Below are positions 21,510 to 34,408 of a stretch of DNA of 64,000 nucleotides, piece after piece. Made by a program: the position numbers and the translations under genes. The notes beneath the pieces were generated by a model. The model was not told the DNA's origin. It did not search any database and was given only the letters and a program-made list of their open reading frames with translations. Position 1 is the stretch's first letter, and each line of letters begins with the position of its first letter. Origin of the DNA: Diospyros lotus (taxonomy: Eukaryota; Streptophyta; Magnoliopsida; Ericales; Ebenaceae); NCBI RefSeq assembly GCF_014633365.1, contig NC_068350.1, positions 28,139,119 through 28,203,118 of the forward strand, given 5' to 3'.

Positions 21510-21695
21510 GAAGGCCGGAGCCACTCGACCACAACCCAGTGGAGGGCCACTCGGTCATGATCGAATGGCCTCAATCGAGGACAAGGCCACTCGGTCAAGA
21601 CCGAGTGGCCACTCGTCACTCGCCATAGCCACTCGGTCATGACCGAGTGGCCTCCAGTCGCACGCACGGCCACTCGGTCATGACCGAGTGGCCTC
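21510..21695. repeat. Array of CCACTCGG...CCGAGTGG palindromes, left block
   Basis: Four or five near-perfect palindromes of the form CCACTCGGTCATGACCGAGTGG (positions around 21548, 21585, 21627 and 21668), some with mutated arms. Each could form a 10-11 bp hairpin. Confidence 0.85.
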
Positions 21696-21805
21696 CCAAT
21701 TGCACCCTTCGAATGATGAAAACGAGATGTGGCCCAGAAAATGCGCCGAGACCTAAGAGAATTTGAGTTTGAAAGTGACGCTTGAGAATTGAATGAAGAC
21801 TTGAA

Positions 21806-21821
21806 CCCCTATTTATAGGGG
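21806..21821 (-). promoter_or_regulatory. TATA-like near-palindrome
   Basis: CCCCTATTTATAGGGG. On the minus strand it reads as a TATAAATAG box about 450 bp upstream of the Transposase_28-like exon. It lies between two arrays of CCGAGTGG palindromes. Confidence 0.45.
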
Positions 21822-22049
21822 CTCAAAAAGTGAAAAACACCGAAGCTTCCAAAAAGATACAGAAAACGAAGAATAAAAGCGTATAAATGGTCTACCAAAG
21901 AAAAGCAAAGAAGGTAGAAAATCGCGTTACAATTTCCGGGAACCTTGTACTCTTTTACTCGACCTCTCGACTAAAAGAGCAGGGAGCAATTGATGTACCC
22001 GGAAAGACGAGGCAGGTAAAGCGGAACTGGGGAAAGAAAAAAGACCCTC

Positions 22050-22330
22050 TTGGCCTAACCGAGGGAAAACCACTCGGCATAGCTGAGTGGCCTGCCCCAC
22101 CCGGCATAGCCGAGTGGCCAGGACCACTCGGCCTGACCGAGTGGCCATGGCCACTCGCTACAACCGAGTGGCCAAGACCACTCGGCGACCCCCATTCGGC
22201 ACGGCCGAATGGGGGGCCACTCGGCCCTGCCGAGTGAGGGCCACTTGGCCATGCCGAGTGGCCCACATCTCACTCGGCCTAGCCAAGTGGGATCCACTCG
22301 GCTAGGCCGAATGACCCCCACTTAGGTGGA
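22050..22330. repeat. Array of CCACTCGG...CCGAGTGG palindromes, right block
   Basis: About nine palindromes in 280 bp with variable centres (CATAG, CCTGA, CTACAA, CCTAG) and arms that vary in pairs, for example CATTCGGC/GCCGAATG. Apparent ORFs across this block are repeat artefacts. Confidence 0.88.
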
Positions 22331-22487
22331 GACAGAGTGGGGTGTCACCCGACACCTTGTTGGGTGACCTATTGTGACGATCCAGCCCATGGCCGCCCTC
22401 TTGACTAAACAAATGGGCCCCAAAAATTCTGAAACGGGCCCCAAGATTCCCGCCGAGAATATCGCGAGATCTCTCTCTCTCCTCCAC

Positions 22488-22495
22488 TATAAATA
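22488..22495 (+). promoter_or_regulatory. TATA box of an LTR-like sequence
   Basis: CACTATAAATATAAG followed about 45 bp later by AATAAAAG, the TATA-to-poly(A) arrangement of a plant LTR on the plus strand. LTR ends were not found. Confidence 0.45.
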
Positions 22496-22629
22496 TAAGA
22501 CCCGACTTTCATCACGAGGTACGCCTTTTTGAGCAATAAAAGTATAATTTCCTCATTTTCTCTCGAGATTCTGACTTAAGCATCGGAGGGTTTGCGCGGG
22601 GACCCCACCCGCGTCCTAACGGTGCTCTC

Positions 22630-22955
22630 GTTTTGTAGGCCACTCGGTCATCAAGGTCACTCGATCACGGCCACTCGTCGCCCTCAGATAACTCGTTCAT
22701 CCGAGACCACTCATCATCCTCAGGTCACTCGTTCATCCGAGGCCACTCGTCACCCTCAGGTCACTCGGTCAAGGCCACTCGTCACCCTCAGGTCACTCGG
22801 TCACCAAGGCCACTCGTCATCCTCAGGTCACTCGGTCAAGGCCACTCGTCACCCTCGGGTCACTCAGTCACCAAGGCCACTCGGTCATTTTGGGTCACCT
22901 GATCATTTTAGGTCACCTGATCATTTTGGGCCACCAGATCATCAGCCCTATGAGA
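22630..22955 (+). repeat. Direct repeats of GGTCACTCGGTCA / GGCCACTCGTCA
   Basis: Around 14 copies of GG(T/C)CACTCG(G)TCA-type units alternate with CCTCAGG or CCAAGG links. The same CACTCGG word as in the palindrome arrays is used here in direct orientation. Confidence 0.8.
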
Positions 22956-23760
22956 TCTGGATCTTTATCAGATCCAATTGCTTGTCCAGATTTTTATCAG
23001 CAAAGATACGACTCCCAAGACTCTTGCGTCTATCCTCAATTAAAAATATATTGTTGTATTTTGGCAATAACATCTATAAATATCCCTTTATGGGTTGCCC
23101 AAAATTAAAGAGAGTTTTTGGTGTGGTTTTTCAAGAGTTGAAAAACGTATTGCTGTTCACTCTTCCCCGTTTCTTTTGGCATCAATTTGAAACGTGGGCG
23201 TTCTTTTTGTCCATACACAAGCCGCGAAAATGAGAAGGAGCTAGCACTCCTATTCCGCTCTCCTTGCCAATGGACGCGTGCCGCGTATCACGAGTTAGAG
23301 GCCGGACTCTTGGACGGCTCGAATCCCTGAACCACTCGAAAATTTAAAGGTTAGATTTATTTTATTTGTATGTGAATGATTTGATTTTGACGTTTATCCA
23401 ATTGTCGGGATTGGGGTAAGTTCAAAAATTTTGAACTACGTTGTTTGCTCTGTAGCGATCTTGCTTTACTTTCAGGACACACGTCATCACCTCTCTCGAC
23501 CTCCTATCATCGTCTTATGCCACGTGCCCCAAAAAACATTGCATATAAGAAAAATCGATCGAGGATTCGTGATCCTCTGCAACAAGAACGATCAACAGTT
23601 TCTAAGGAATTATCGACTATTTTGCTCGATTGGTTAACAAAGCCAATCGATAGTTCTAAATGAACTATCAACCATTTTGCTTGATTAGTCGACATAATCG
23701 ATCAACAGCCTTCAAAAGTTGTCGACTATTTTTCTTCCATTCGAGTAAGTTTCCAATAAT
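22956..23760. other. LTR-like noncoding DNA
   Basis: No supported gene. It contains a TATA-like ATCTATAAATATCCC near 23070 and a stretch (23560-23740) rich in GTCGAC, GTTAAC, ATCGAT and GATCAAC words, similar in style to 51250-51520. Probably part of a degraded LTR. Confidence 0.4.
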
Positions 23761-25300
23761 TGCATCTAGGCTCGCCATTAACACTTAATGACCCTTTCAC
23801 CATCCCATGATGAAATCGAGGCCCTCGTTAACTCTTAACGGCATGCCTGTCAACTCTTGACATTTGCTCCTTATTAATTTGATCATTGAACCAAATTCGT
23901 TAACTCTTAATAGTAACGCCACTAACTCTTAATGACTATTTCATCTTTAATCACTTTGTCAACCACCACTTTTGGATATGCGTGTGACCTTCTAGATTAA
24001 CTACTAAGTAGCAATCAAGACGCATTAAACTATTTGATGTGGACCAAATATTTTTTTCTACAACAATGACCTCTCCATTTCCTTGAGGTACCTCGAAAGA
24101 CCCTCAGTGACAATTAGTATTATGTCAAGGTAATCCTCCCAATAATTAAGTCTTACTTTAGAATAGAACCTATATGGACTTTTGATTCCCATGTACTATA
24201 ATCCTTCCATCGATTATCATCCCAATCAAGTGAGAGTCATAGATTGATCAAACTCACTAATTTGATAACTATGCCAAAATCAATGTGGTTAGATTGAGAT
24301 GACATATTGGAACTCCTTCCAACATTGGAAGACTTTCCAATCAAGTATACCCTTGCTAGGGGTTTCTTCAATCTAGACCATCACTGATCGCATAGGATGT
24401 TCACGTCACGCCGAAGGTCGATAGATCCCATTAGTAATCACATACCTCCATACGCCACTACACATGCACCATACAGTACATCTCCTACCTTGTAACCAAA
24501 TGGTTCTTAGCAATGGAAAATTCATCCGATATACAAGATAATTGTGTTACCTTTGGTTTAAAGACTAGTAACACAATCAAAACCTGTGATAAATCATAAA
24601 TCTTCTCAACCATCTGATCTATCACATGCGTCACATTCAATAGATGTTCTACTAGCATTTACCCACATGTATACTATATCCATCTCATGGATTATAGTAT
24701 GCGACTCACCATCCTTTATCATTAGCATCTCATACTAATCAAAGGTAGTATCCCATGTCCTAGTCCGTACTCGACTAATCATAGTCCCCTTCTGAGAAAT
24801 CTAAGGACTGGTAATATCATTATGATATCCTTAATACAAAGGTTCATGGTAACATGTTCTTAACCCTTAAGAGTAAGACCTTTACCAGGAAATCTAGGGA
24901 CTCATTCATAGATTATGATTGGAGAGCTATGGATGAAGATATGACCTCTAAATATGAAAATACATTTGTTCCCATAGATAGTGCCAAATTGTTGTTTCCA
25001 AACTACAACAATTAAATTTATTTCTCTTGGGTACAACTAAAGTAGAGCTTCCTAAGAGAACGGTATGGTCCAAAATGCCACTTTGAAGATCAACAGAGGC
25101 TAAGTTTGATCTGTTATCTAGGAGAGTTGAGACCTTGGGGACCCGAATGGGTCTCCAGGGTCTTCGGGGTCGGTTGCACTTAGAGAGTCTTTGGGGGACT
25201 TTGATCAGGAGGGTCCCAAAGAGTCTTCGAGGTAAGGCTTTGATCAATCTTCTTGGAGGCAACTCTAGATGGATCTATAATCAAAAATACAGTCAAAAGG
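23760..25300 (-). repeat. Dispersed LTR-like repeat, copy A, left part
   Basis: Similar along its length to 49240-50580 (shared order of TTAACTCTTAATG blocks, TATGCGTATGACCTT-like words, GGGACTCATTCAT and so on). It is noncoding and is interrupted at 25300 by the minus-strand copia element; it resumes at 33862. Judging from the TATA boxes in both copies, the repeat is in minus orientation. Confidence 0.7.
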
Positions 25301-28237
25301 TGTTAGGAACCGACCAACTGTGTCGCTTCGATTCTGCCTTCTTTGATCCGTAGAGTTGCAAGCGCAAACTCCTCCAAGTCAGTCCACACGATCGACCCTT
25401 TCCATGACACCTCTGAAGGATCAAAAACGAGGATACAAAAGCATGCAACGGAAGCGTTTTAAAAAAAAAAAAATGATCCTCGTATTGATTAGAATCTAAG
25501 AGACTTACTTTTACGGCGGATTACCGGTCGGAATGGGGCGATAGGGGCAGGATGCGCGGAAGCTTCTTCGCGTGGTGGAGACGATGGCTGTCCTGCTATC
25601 CTTTGGCTCCTTCGCATCAGAATTTCGAGGCTCTCTTTCGATCTTCCGAAATATGACTCGAACTCGTGGCCTTTCTTCGGTGAAGAAGAATGAAAAACAA
25701 CTTGGATGAAAAAACAAATAATGAGAGAATATATAGGGAGAACCCTAGGGTTAAAACCCTAGTGGGCCAAACCTTAATGGGCCAAGATCATTTAATTAAT
25801 TTTCTAATTGGGTTAGCCCAATTAATTAATTAAAAACCCTAATGAACTATTATTTTATTTTAGCCCAATTAATTATGGACCATTCTGAATAAAATAATTC
25901 TCTCTCAATATAATTCATCCAACAAGCCAAATGTATTAAAAAATACATGAGTTACATCGAGCTACCCCGGGGACCAAAAGACAAATTATTCACGGCTACT
26001 AAAATGACCAAAATATCCCTGCTACCTGGTAGCTATATTTTGTCATTCTAAGTGTTCCAACTATCACCATATGGTAACACTGACCCCACGAATAATTTTG
26101 CATATGCCATGTCTTTGACCTACTAGTGTAATGACGAAAATACCCCTCTGCGTAACACCCAACATTTAGAAAGGAATAATGTACTAACACCTTTCTAAAT
26201 GACTTCTACCATCCTTAGATCACTAGTCCAATAATCCGTGACTACTCGAATGTACTTGCTTATCACTAGGAGCTACCCAGAAGCACACACTCTTAAGTCA
26301 CGTTCCCAGGGCCCTGGATTATTCGATTATTCTTGGACAATCACAAGGGGGTGAATCACAGAAACTATCTTGTATTAGTCTGTCTTAGCTAATTAGAAAC
26401 CATACTCCCAACTCAAAAGGATATTGATCTTTGATAGACCTCACCTACAATGAATCTAAGAATATAGCTCTAGGTTCACTAGACCACCAACTAATACTCA
26501 AGTATTAGAGTACTCGTCCACGTAGTAGCAGTGATAGACTAGCTCCATGATAATTAGTACTTTGTCATTAGCTTCTATCACAGGTCCACTCTACGCATTC
26601 CAAATGCGCTTGTACAATTAGAGTAAACGGACTGTTTACTGGCTAAGGCAAGCCATCCTCCATTAGGATCTATTGCACAATGATCTTATCATGATAGAAT
26701 GCCCAGTTCTATCAAAAGATCAAGAGTAATATTTTCTTGCTTATTAAGTACCCATGATTCATGCCTAACTGTGAAGAACGACCCATCACATGAATCACTT
26801 ACTTAATAGCATGGACACCTTTCCAACAATTAAATGCAAATAATATATGTGCCATAAACTGAATAAAAGAAACATCATTACCATAAATTAAACAAAACAT
26901 GTCTTTAGGGCATACATTTCCAACAACCTCGAGTAGGGCTAGCAAACCCTAGGCGCCTCCAAGAGAGATCCAAATTTTTCCCTCCTTTTTTTCAGCTTCT
27001 TAAGCAGCCTATTTATAGAGTAAAAACCCTAATTATGCCTTTGAAAAACCCTAAACGATTTAGATCTGGCCTATAATCATATTGGGTCGTATCTCTCTTT
27101 TAAATTATGAAACGGGCTTGACCTAAGTGTGTAACCCCTTAGGTTCACCATTGGGCTAGATGTAGGCCAATTCTATTGGGCTATATGAAGGCCCAACTCA
27201 TTAGATTAATTAAACTTATGGGCTTCTTAATTAGCACATCTTATGGGCTTCTTAATTAAACTCTTTAATTAATAGTTTTAGAATCAATCAAATTAATTCT
27301 AAAACCCTACATATCATGGTTAACGTCTAGTAACATGCCATGAATACCTAGCCAACGATGAAAAAACACGGACCTTTTCAATTACAATTACCGTATAGTA
27401 AAATCCTTTTATCAATCTATGTCCCGATTGAATTTAGGGTATGGTTTTATGACGAAACCCTAGTCATTCAATAACTATGTATCCATTCCAGATTTATGAC
27501 TTAATATGTGAAATCAAAACACCTTTTGATTTCCACCTCACCTTGGCCAAGGATTTCCTCAGTCATGAAATCATCGGAATACACAGAACATCTTCTCATC
27601 TTATCGATAAGTGATGAATTCTATTTCGACATCCACAAGCCTTCATATGTGATAAGGTTACGCCCAGTGATGATTTGTTAATGACTCCATTGGAATCCAT
27701 AAAAGAACCAAAGCGTAACCAGTCAAATATAAGACTACCATGATGTCTCAAGTCTAAGGACCAATCTGCACTATTGCAACACAGAAATTCCAATTCGACT
27801 ATAACCAATTACCATTAGGAATTCTGTAGCGGGTCAGTTCAGTGTACTTATTCTTATAATAAGCACCCACATATATGCACTAGTGTCCATACACCAATGT
27901 CTATGAAACAAGACATTCTCCTAATTGAGCATGCATCATATATGCTAGTTTATCCGAGTTATTAGTGTCCAATCCTAATAACTCTATGACTAGGAACATT
28001 TAAGATCAAGGCTTATAAGGAATATATTTCATGATCGTCATCTTTATGCACGACCATATTCCATGAGCCTATTTGATCTATGGACTTTGTTAAGAATGGA
28101 AATAATAAAGACAACCATCATTGACAAATAAGACATAATGCCTTACAATAATAATTGATTGAAGATAAAGAGTCACAATGAAAAAATATGATCAATTACA
28201 TGTAAATATAATTGGCTTGTGAGGCATAACTCTAACA
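25301..28237 (-). repeat. 3' LTR of the minus copia element, interrupted
   Basis: It reads TGTTAGAGTTATGCC at its minus-strand start (28237) and ends CGGTTCCTAACA (25301). Without the nested solo LTR and one copy of its target duplication, the length is about 1.42 kb. TATA box on the minus strand near 27010 (CTCTATAAATAGG). Confidence 0.8.
25414..26925 (-). mobile_element. Solo LTR (1512 bp) nested in the copia LTR
   Basis: The ends are TGTTGGAAATGT...GATCCTTCA in minus orientation. It is flanked by a perfect 5-bp duplication ACCTC (25409-25413 and 26926-26930). A second solo copy of exactly the same length is at 37097-38608. It has no coding sequence of its own; it formed by recombination between the LTRs of a full element. 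Confidence 0.93.
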
Positions 28238-28255
28238 ATCTCCCACTTGCCCTAA
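28238..28255 (-). other. Polypurine tract of the minus copia element
   Basis: On the minus strand, a purine run GGGCAAGTGGGAGAT directly precedes the TGTTAGAG start of the 3' LTR. Confidence 0.75.
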
Positions 28256-31200
28256 AGCCAATTTCCCATGTATCTTAAGCTCATCTTCTCAAGATGACGT
28301 TCAAACACTTGCTGTGACAATGGTTTTGTAAGGGGATCTGCTACATTCTCCGCTGATGCAACTTTCTCCATTTTGATGTCACCACGACCAATTATCTCAC
28401 GGATTAAATGATATCTCCGCAATATGTGTTTGGATCTTTGATGGGACCTCGGTTCCTTTGCTTGAGCAATGGCACCATTGTTATCACAGTATACTAGAAC
28501 TGGATCAACAATAGTAGGAACCACTCCCAATGCTGAGATAAAATTTCTCATCCAAACTGCTTCCTTTGCAGCATCTGATGCTGCAATATATTCAGCCTCA
28601 GTGGTAGAATCTGCAGTAGTTTCTTGTTTGGAACTCTTCCAACAAATTGCTCCACCATTAAGGGTGAATACATAACCAGACACAGATTTAGAGTCATCTA
28701 AATCAGATTGAAAACTTGAATCTGAAAAGCATTCCAGTTTCAGTTCACCTCCTCCATAAACCATGAAAGTGTCTTTCATCCTTCTTAAGTACTTAAGAAC
28801 CCCTTTCACAGCTTTCCAATGCTGCTCACCTAGGTTAGATTGATATCTGCTCATGACACTTAGAGCATGTGCAAGATCAGGTCTAGTACATAGCATAACA
28901 TACATTATGCTACCTATGGCAGAAGCATAGGGTATAGATGCCATTCTTTTCCTCTCCTCTAGAGTCTTTGGAGACATAGACTTGGAGAGAGAAATCCCAT
29001 GGCGCATTGGAATAAATCCTCTTTTAGATCCTTCCATGTTAAACCTTTTTAACATTTTATCTATATACAATGATTGGGACAATCCAAGCATCATTTTTTA
29101 TCTATCTCTATAGATCTTAATCCCCAAAATATAAGATGCTTCGCCCAAATCTTTCATGGAGAAATTAGTAGATAACCAGGCTTTTGTTGCTTGTAACATA
29201 CCTACATCATTCCCAATGAGTAGTATGTCATCAACATAAAGCACTAGAAAAGTGACTGCACTCCCACTAACCTTCTTGTACACACATGGTTCATCCAAGT
29301 TTCTGATGAAATCAAACAATTTGATTGTCTCATCAAAACGTATGTTCCAACTCCAGGAAGCTTGTTTTAGTCCATAAATGGACCTTTGAAGCTTGTGGAC
29401 TTTCTGCTCATTTCCATTGGATATGAATCCCTCTGGTTGTACCATATAAATATCCTCCTTAATGTCACCATTAAGGAAGGTTGTTTTCACATCCATTTGC
29501 CATATCTCATAGTCATAATATGTGGCTATGGCAAGTAAAATCCGAATGGATTTAAGCATCGCAACTGGTGAGAAGGTTTCCTCAAAATCAATACCTTGAG
29601 TTTGAGTGTAACCCTTTGCCACCAAATGAGCTTTATAAGTCTCTACTTTTCCATCAACTCCAAGCTTTCGCTTGCAGATCCATTTACAGCCAATAGGTAC
29701 AATACCTTCAGGAGGATCTACCAAAGTCCACACTTTGTTAGAGTACATGGAATCCATTTCGGATTTCATAGCTTCTTTCCATTTTCCCGAGTCCATATCA
29801 GATATCGCCTCCTTGTAGGTTCTTGGATCCTCATCCAATAGAAGGTTATCCTCATTACCCTCAACTAAGAACCCATACCTATCAGGAGGTCTTGAGATCC
29901 TTTGGGATCTTCGTGGAGATTGTGTACTTTGAGGTTCAAAGTTATTTTCTGCTTCCACCTGTGGGATAGTAGTTTGTGATTCTTGAATTTTTTCAAGATC
30001 TATCATATTGCCATTATTCCCATCTAATAGGAATTCCTTTTCTAGAAAATTGGCATTCCTTAAAGCAAACACCTTTTGTTCAAGGGGATGATAGAAATAA
30101 TATCCAATTGATTCTTTTGGATATCCCACAAACTTACACTTAGTGGATCTAGTATCCAACTTATCTCCCACTATTTTCTTAACATAGGTAGGACACCCCC
30201 ATATTCTTAAATATTTGTAACTGGGTGTCTTACCAAGCCACATCTCATATGGTGTCTTAGGCACTGATTTAGAGGGAACTCTATTCAGTAAATGGGCAGC
30301 TGTCTCAAGAGCATAGCCCCAAAAGGATAAAGGGAGATCAGCGAAACTCATCATGGATCTAACCATATCTAATAAGGTTCGATTCCTTCGTTCAGAAATC
30401 CCATTTAGTTGTGGTGTTCCTGGTGGAGTCCACTGGGAGAGAATCCCATTCTCTTTAAGATGATCAATGAATACTATACTCAAGTATTCTCCCCCTCGAT
30501 CAGGTTGAAGGATCTTAATACTTTTTCCTGTTTGTTTTTCTACTTCATTCCTGAATTCTTTGAACTTTTCAAAGGCTTCTGACTTGTGCTTCATAAGGTA
30601 AACATAGCCATACCGTGAGAAATCATCGGTGGAGGTAATAAAGTATGAAAAACCACCTCTTGCACTAACATTTAGTGGCCCACAGACATATGAATGGATC
30701 AAATCCAATAGGTTAGATGCACGCTCCACTTGTCCAACAAATGGAGATTTCGTCATCTTTCCTTTAAGACACGATTCACAAGTTGGAAGTGACTATAAGT
30801 CAAATAAGTTCAATAGCCCATTTTTAACCAACTCATTTATCCTGTCTTTGGAAATATGACCTAATCTCAAATGCCACATGTAAGCATAATTTTGATCATC
30901 AGCCTTTCTTTTGTTACTTTGTTGTAGACAAATCATGGAATCTTTAGTTTGAACAGAATACAAATTATTTGATAATGCACCAGTACCATATAAAAAACCA
31001 TTTTTGAAAATAGAACAAACTCCATTTGCTATTGTAAAATTAAAACCTTCCTTGTCCAAAACAGGAATAGAAATAATGTTCTTAATAATGTTTGGCACAT
31101 AAAAACAATCATTCAAAACTAACTTTATTCCAGATTCTAAAGCTAAATAAACCGTCCCTATGGCTATAGCAGGAACTCTTGCTCCATTCCCAAGCCGTAG

Positions 31201-32169
31201 AGAAGCCTCATCTTTATTTAGCCTCCTGCTTGTTGTCATCAACTACAAATCATTACAAATATGACTACCACATCCGGTATCTAATACCCAAGAAGCATTT
31301 TTAACTGAAAGGTTAATTTCAACAAAGTACATACCTGAATCAGAACGTTTCTGTTTCAGTTCTGCAAGATAAGTCTTGCAATTCCTTTTCCAGTGCCCAA
31401 GCTTTCCACAATGGAAGCAATTTCCTTTCTCTGACTGACTTGGCTTTGCTTTCTTAACTCCACCCTTAGGCTTTGTCTTCCCCTTTTGAGAACTCTTCTC
31501 CTTTCCCTGCTTTGACCAATTCTTCTTTGGTTTAGAGGAATGTGAGGAACCAATGAGCATGACAGGTTTATCCTTCTTCATTGTCATTTCAGCAGTTTTC
31601 AACATGTTAAGCAACTTAGGAAGAGTAGTTTCAAGCTTATGCATATTGAAGTTCATGACAAAATGATCAAATGAATTAGGAAGAGATTGTAAAATAAGAT
31701 CTACATATAGATCATTATCCATGACAACATTCAAAGACTCAAGCTTTTCATTCAAGCTTATCATCTTCAATACATGAGCATTGACAGATTCACTATCCGT
31801 TATATGGGCCCAAAAAAGCTCCTTTGAGATCTAATATCTCACATGTCTAGTCTGCTCACCATACAACTCTTGTAGGTGCAAATGAATCTCTGCTGCATGC
31901 TCCATTTTCTCGTGCTGCTTTTGCAGCTCATTTGACATCGATGCCATCATATAGCAACGAGCCTGAAGATCATCATCTTTCCACTTCTGCCAAGTGGTAA
32001 GTTCCTCTGGGGTGGATGCCTCTGAAAAATTTTCAGGTGGGGCCTTATCCATAACATATGTTATCTTTTCGGAATCCAAAACAATTTTGAGATTCCTTAG
32101 CCAATCCAGATAATTGGGACCTGTCAACTTATTAGTGTCTAGCAAACCTGCAAGTGGATTCTTGGCCAT
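28252..32169 (-). pseudogene. Copia gag-pol, multiple stops and frameshifts
   Basis: Starts MAKNPLAGLLDTNKLTGPNY at 32169 (gag). It continues with a zinc knuckle CFHCGKLGHWKRNC, protease WVLDTGCGSHIC, a pre-integrase HLRLGHIS block, an integrase core (DFSRYGYVYLM, LQPDRGGEYL, NGISERRNRTLLDMVRSMM), reverse transcriptase (QMDVKTTFLNG, YVDDILLIG) and RNase H (ATTEAEY-like, CDNNGAIAQ), in copia order (INT before RT). Breaks occur near 31800, 31243, 30790 and 29096. It is related to the Sirevirus-like element at 57979-62677 only at family level. Confidence 0.92.
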
Positions 32170-33771
32170 TTTTTATTTCACAAATCTGCAAAGATAAATA
32201 TGATCATACATATAAATATTCAATCAATTACATTCACAAATGATTAAGGACCTTTTGTCATAAGTGATACTCCCACTTTTTTAATCAAATCTTAGCACCC
32301 TCAAAATAAGATTTGGAAAGCTTAAATACATAGGCTTTCTAGTGGGCTTGAGACCCAATTAGAATTACCATAAACTCAAATAATATCAAAGCTCTTATAG
32401 TAATTTTAAAAGGTAGGTAACTCTTACCAATTACATCTCATGTAACCCTCAAACTATTTTGCCTCATATTTGCATAAACTCAAATATTATTGACACTCTT
32501 ATGCAAAACAGTTAAGTCAAACCATCATTAACCACAAGTGTGACAAATAGTGATACCCCAAAATAATATTGACGATAGTATGTCTACATATCACCTAATG
32601 TACATCATCATGCATAACATATGATATAGATTGCCATACTTAGTATGCCCCAAATAATATTGGCGATACATATCAAACATGAAAACCTTATATTATATGC
32701 CAATGATGGAAGGCCATGGAGAAATTAAACTCTTTTGATTTCCCCGTTCACGACTTAATATTCTTACTTAAAATAATTTTAAGCGAGGGGTTTTAATCTT
32801 TCATTTAAATCACAATACATGCATTTAGCCCATTGCATAACTAATACATCATAAGCATGCATCTCATACACAATGATACTAACATGATATAAGCATGTAT
32901 CTTAGGAATAATAAAACCATCTCAAGCAATGAAGATAGCAATTGAATACAAGTTAAAAGGACATGTAAACAAAACAGATTTTCAGCTTTTGCATATCTAA
33001 TGCACATAACAGATTATGTGCCTATTGAACAAAGGGGTTCGGGGGCAGCGCCATTACAATGCTGTTCGTTTAAGATCATATCAGAAACTACTTGGTATTC
33101 GGTTTTGATCAAGTCATAAACTTAACACACACTGTAAACTATTTGAACATATACTAATCATATTAAATGATAAGCGAATACTGATTGCATCAAGATTGTT
33201 GTTCGTTTAAACACTGATCATATCATTATTACTGTTCAATTTAGAACACATCAGGATGCTTCTATTCGATCAGATGATAATCACGAATCGATCATATCAA
33301 AACAGATTATAATGGAAGATTCAAACCGATTCTTTGAATCTGATATCCCATCAAAATTGATCTCAGTTTGATCATATCAAACCGATTCTTTTCGAACATG
33401 TTGTTTGGTTTTAATCTTATTTCAAATCAATTACAGATCCTTCTTTTAACCCTCAAAAATAAGCTGGTTAGATGCATCACCGAAAATAGTAATTAATGGC
33501 AGATTCTTTCCGTTCATGTATATCAGTTTCCTAACACATTAAAAATTAATTACTAAGCCTTTTAATCTACCATCTTAGCATGCTTTTCAATACATTAATA
33601 CATCATTTAGACATGGCAAAATCGATAATCAAAACTGATTCGTTACTGCTATTCCGATTTATCAAAATAATGACAGATTTCAAAACGAGGCCTTTTGATT
33701 ACACTGCCAGAAAATGATGATAAAATCAGAATATATCTAACGAAATCATCAAAGGTTCGAGATAAGCTATC
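32170..33771 (-). other. 5' untranslated leader of the minus copia element
   Basis: About 1.6 kb between the primer site and gag with no coding frame. It is AT-rich with several AAACCGATT/GATCATATC words. It is unusually long for a copia leader, so it may contain a further undetected insertion. Confidence 0.5.
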
Positions 33772-33783
33772 GCTCTGATACCA
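33772..33783 (-). other. Primer binding site, initiator tRNA-Met type
   Basis: TGGTATCAGAGC on the minus strand, one base after the end of the 5' LTR fragment; the usual copia primer. Confidence 0.92.
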
Positions 33784-33861
33784 CTGTTAGGAACCGGCCA
33801 ACCGTGTAGCTTCGATTCTGCCTTCTTTGATCCGTAGAGTTGCAAGCGCAAACTCCTCCAA

Positions 33862-34408
33862 AATGCACACGGGGATCTTCCCCACACGGGCCCTCCAATG
33901 CCTAAGTTAGACACTGATGTCCAGAAGAAAATATGCAAGGATGAAGATGATGTGTGAGTTATATGTTAGTTTTGAGTCTTCGAGGGAGTGATCTCCCATT
34001 AGGTATAGCGTAGTCTTAAATTTTAAGTCTTTAGGACTAAGGTCTCCGAGAGATGGTGCGAGTTTAGATAGGTTTCCCAAAAGATCCTTTTTCCATGGAA
34101 TGGGCATATATTTATAAACATTTGGTGGGGTCTACATATGAGAGTCCTCAGACCCTTTGGGAAGATGCATCGGATGAGGCTGAAGGGCCTAGAGATATCT
34201 TTGGGTGCGTCTAAAGGGTATTCGGAGCCATCGGGTAACTTAGGCCTAGATGACTCTAAGAGTTGTCGGGCTATCAATGCAAAGGCTTAACCACCCCCAA
34301 ACACTTTTCGGAGGCTCTAGGGGACTCTCTCCCATGGAGACTCTCAATAGTCATCCGGGTCTTTGGGCATACATAAGCTATTTTCTTTGGTTTTTCTAGG
34401 GCACCCCA
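33862..34408 (-). repeat. Dispersed repeat copy A, right part
   Basis: It continues the repeat interrupted at 25300 and matches about 50590-51177, including CCCACACGGGCCCT, GCCTAAGT and the end TTTTTCTAGGGCACCCCA. A TATA-like TTTATAAATATATG is on the minus strand near 34110. The last bases (CAACA, to 48866) lie beyond the solo LTR inserted at 34409. Confidence 0.7.

Larger units (their letters stand above)
25301..33861 (-). mobile_element. Ty1/copia retrotransposon, minus strand, decayed
   Basis: The 3' LTR is at 25301-28237 (with a solo LTR inserted in it), the polypurine tract at 28238-28255, the broken polyprotein at 28252-32169, a leader, and the primer site at 33772-33783. Only 77 bp of the 5' LTR remain (33785-33861). 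Both LTRs share the end word CGGTTCCTAACA (minus strand). The 5' LTR is cut after a shared CTCCTCCAA, so no target duplication can be shown. Confidence 0.88.

Noticed and set aside
21887..22321. Several 60-116 codon frames on both strands
   Set aside because: All run through the CCGAGTGG palindrome array; palindromes give similar frames on both strands.
22592..23233. 213-codon frame on the plus strand
   Set aside because: Its first half is the CACTCGGTCA repeat; open frame is a by-product of the repeat.
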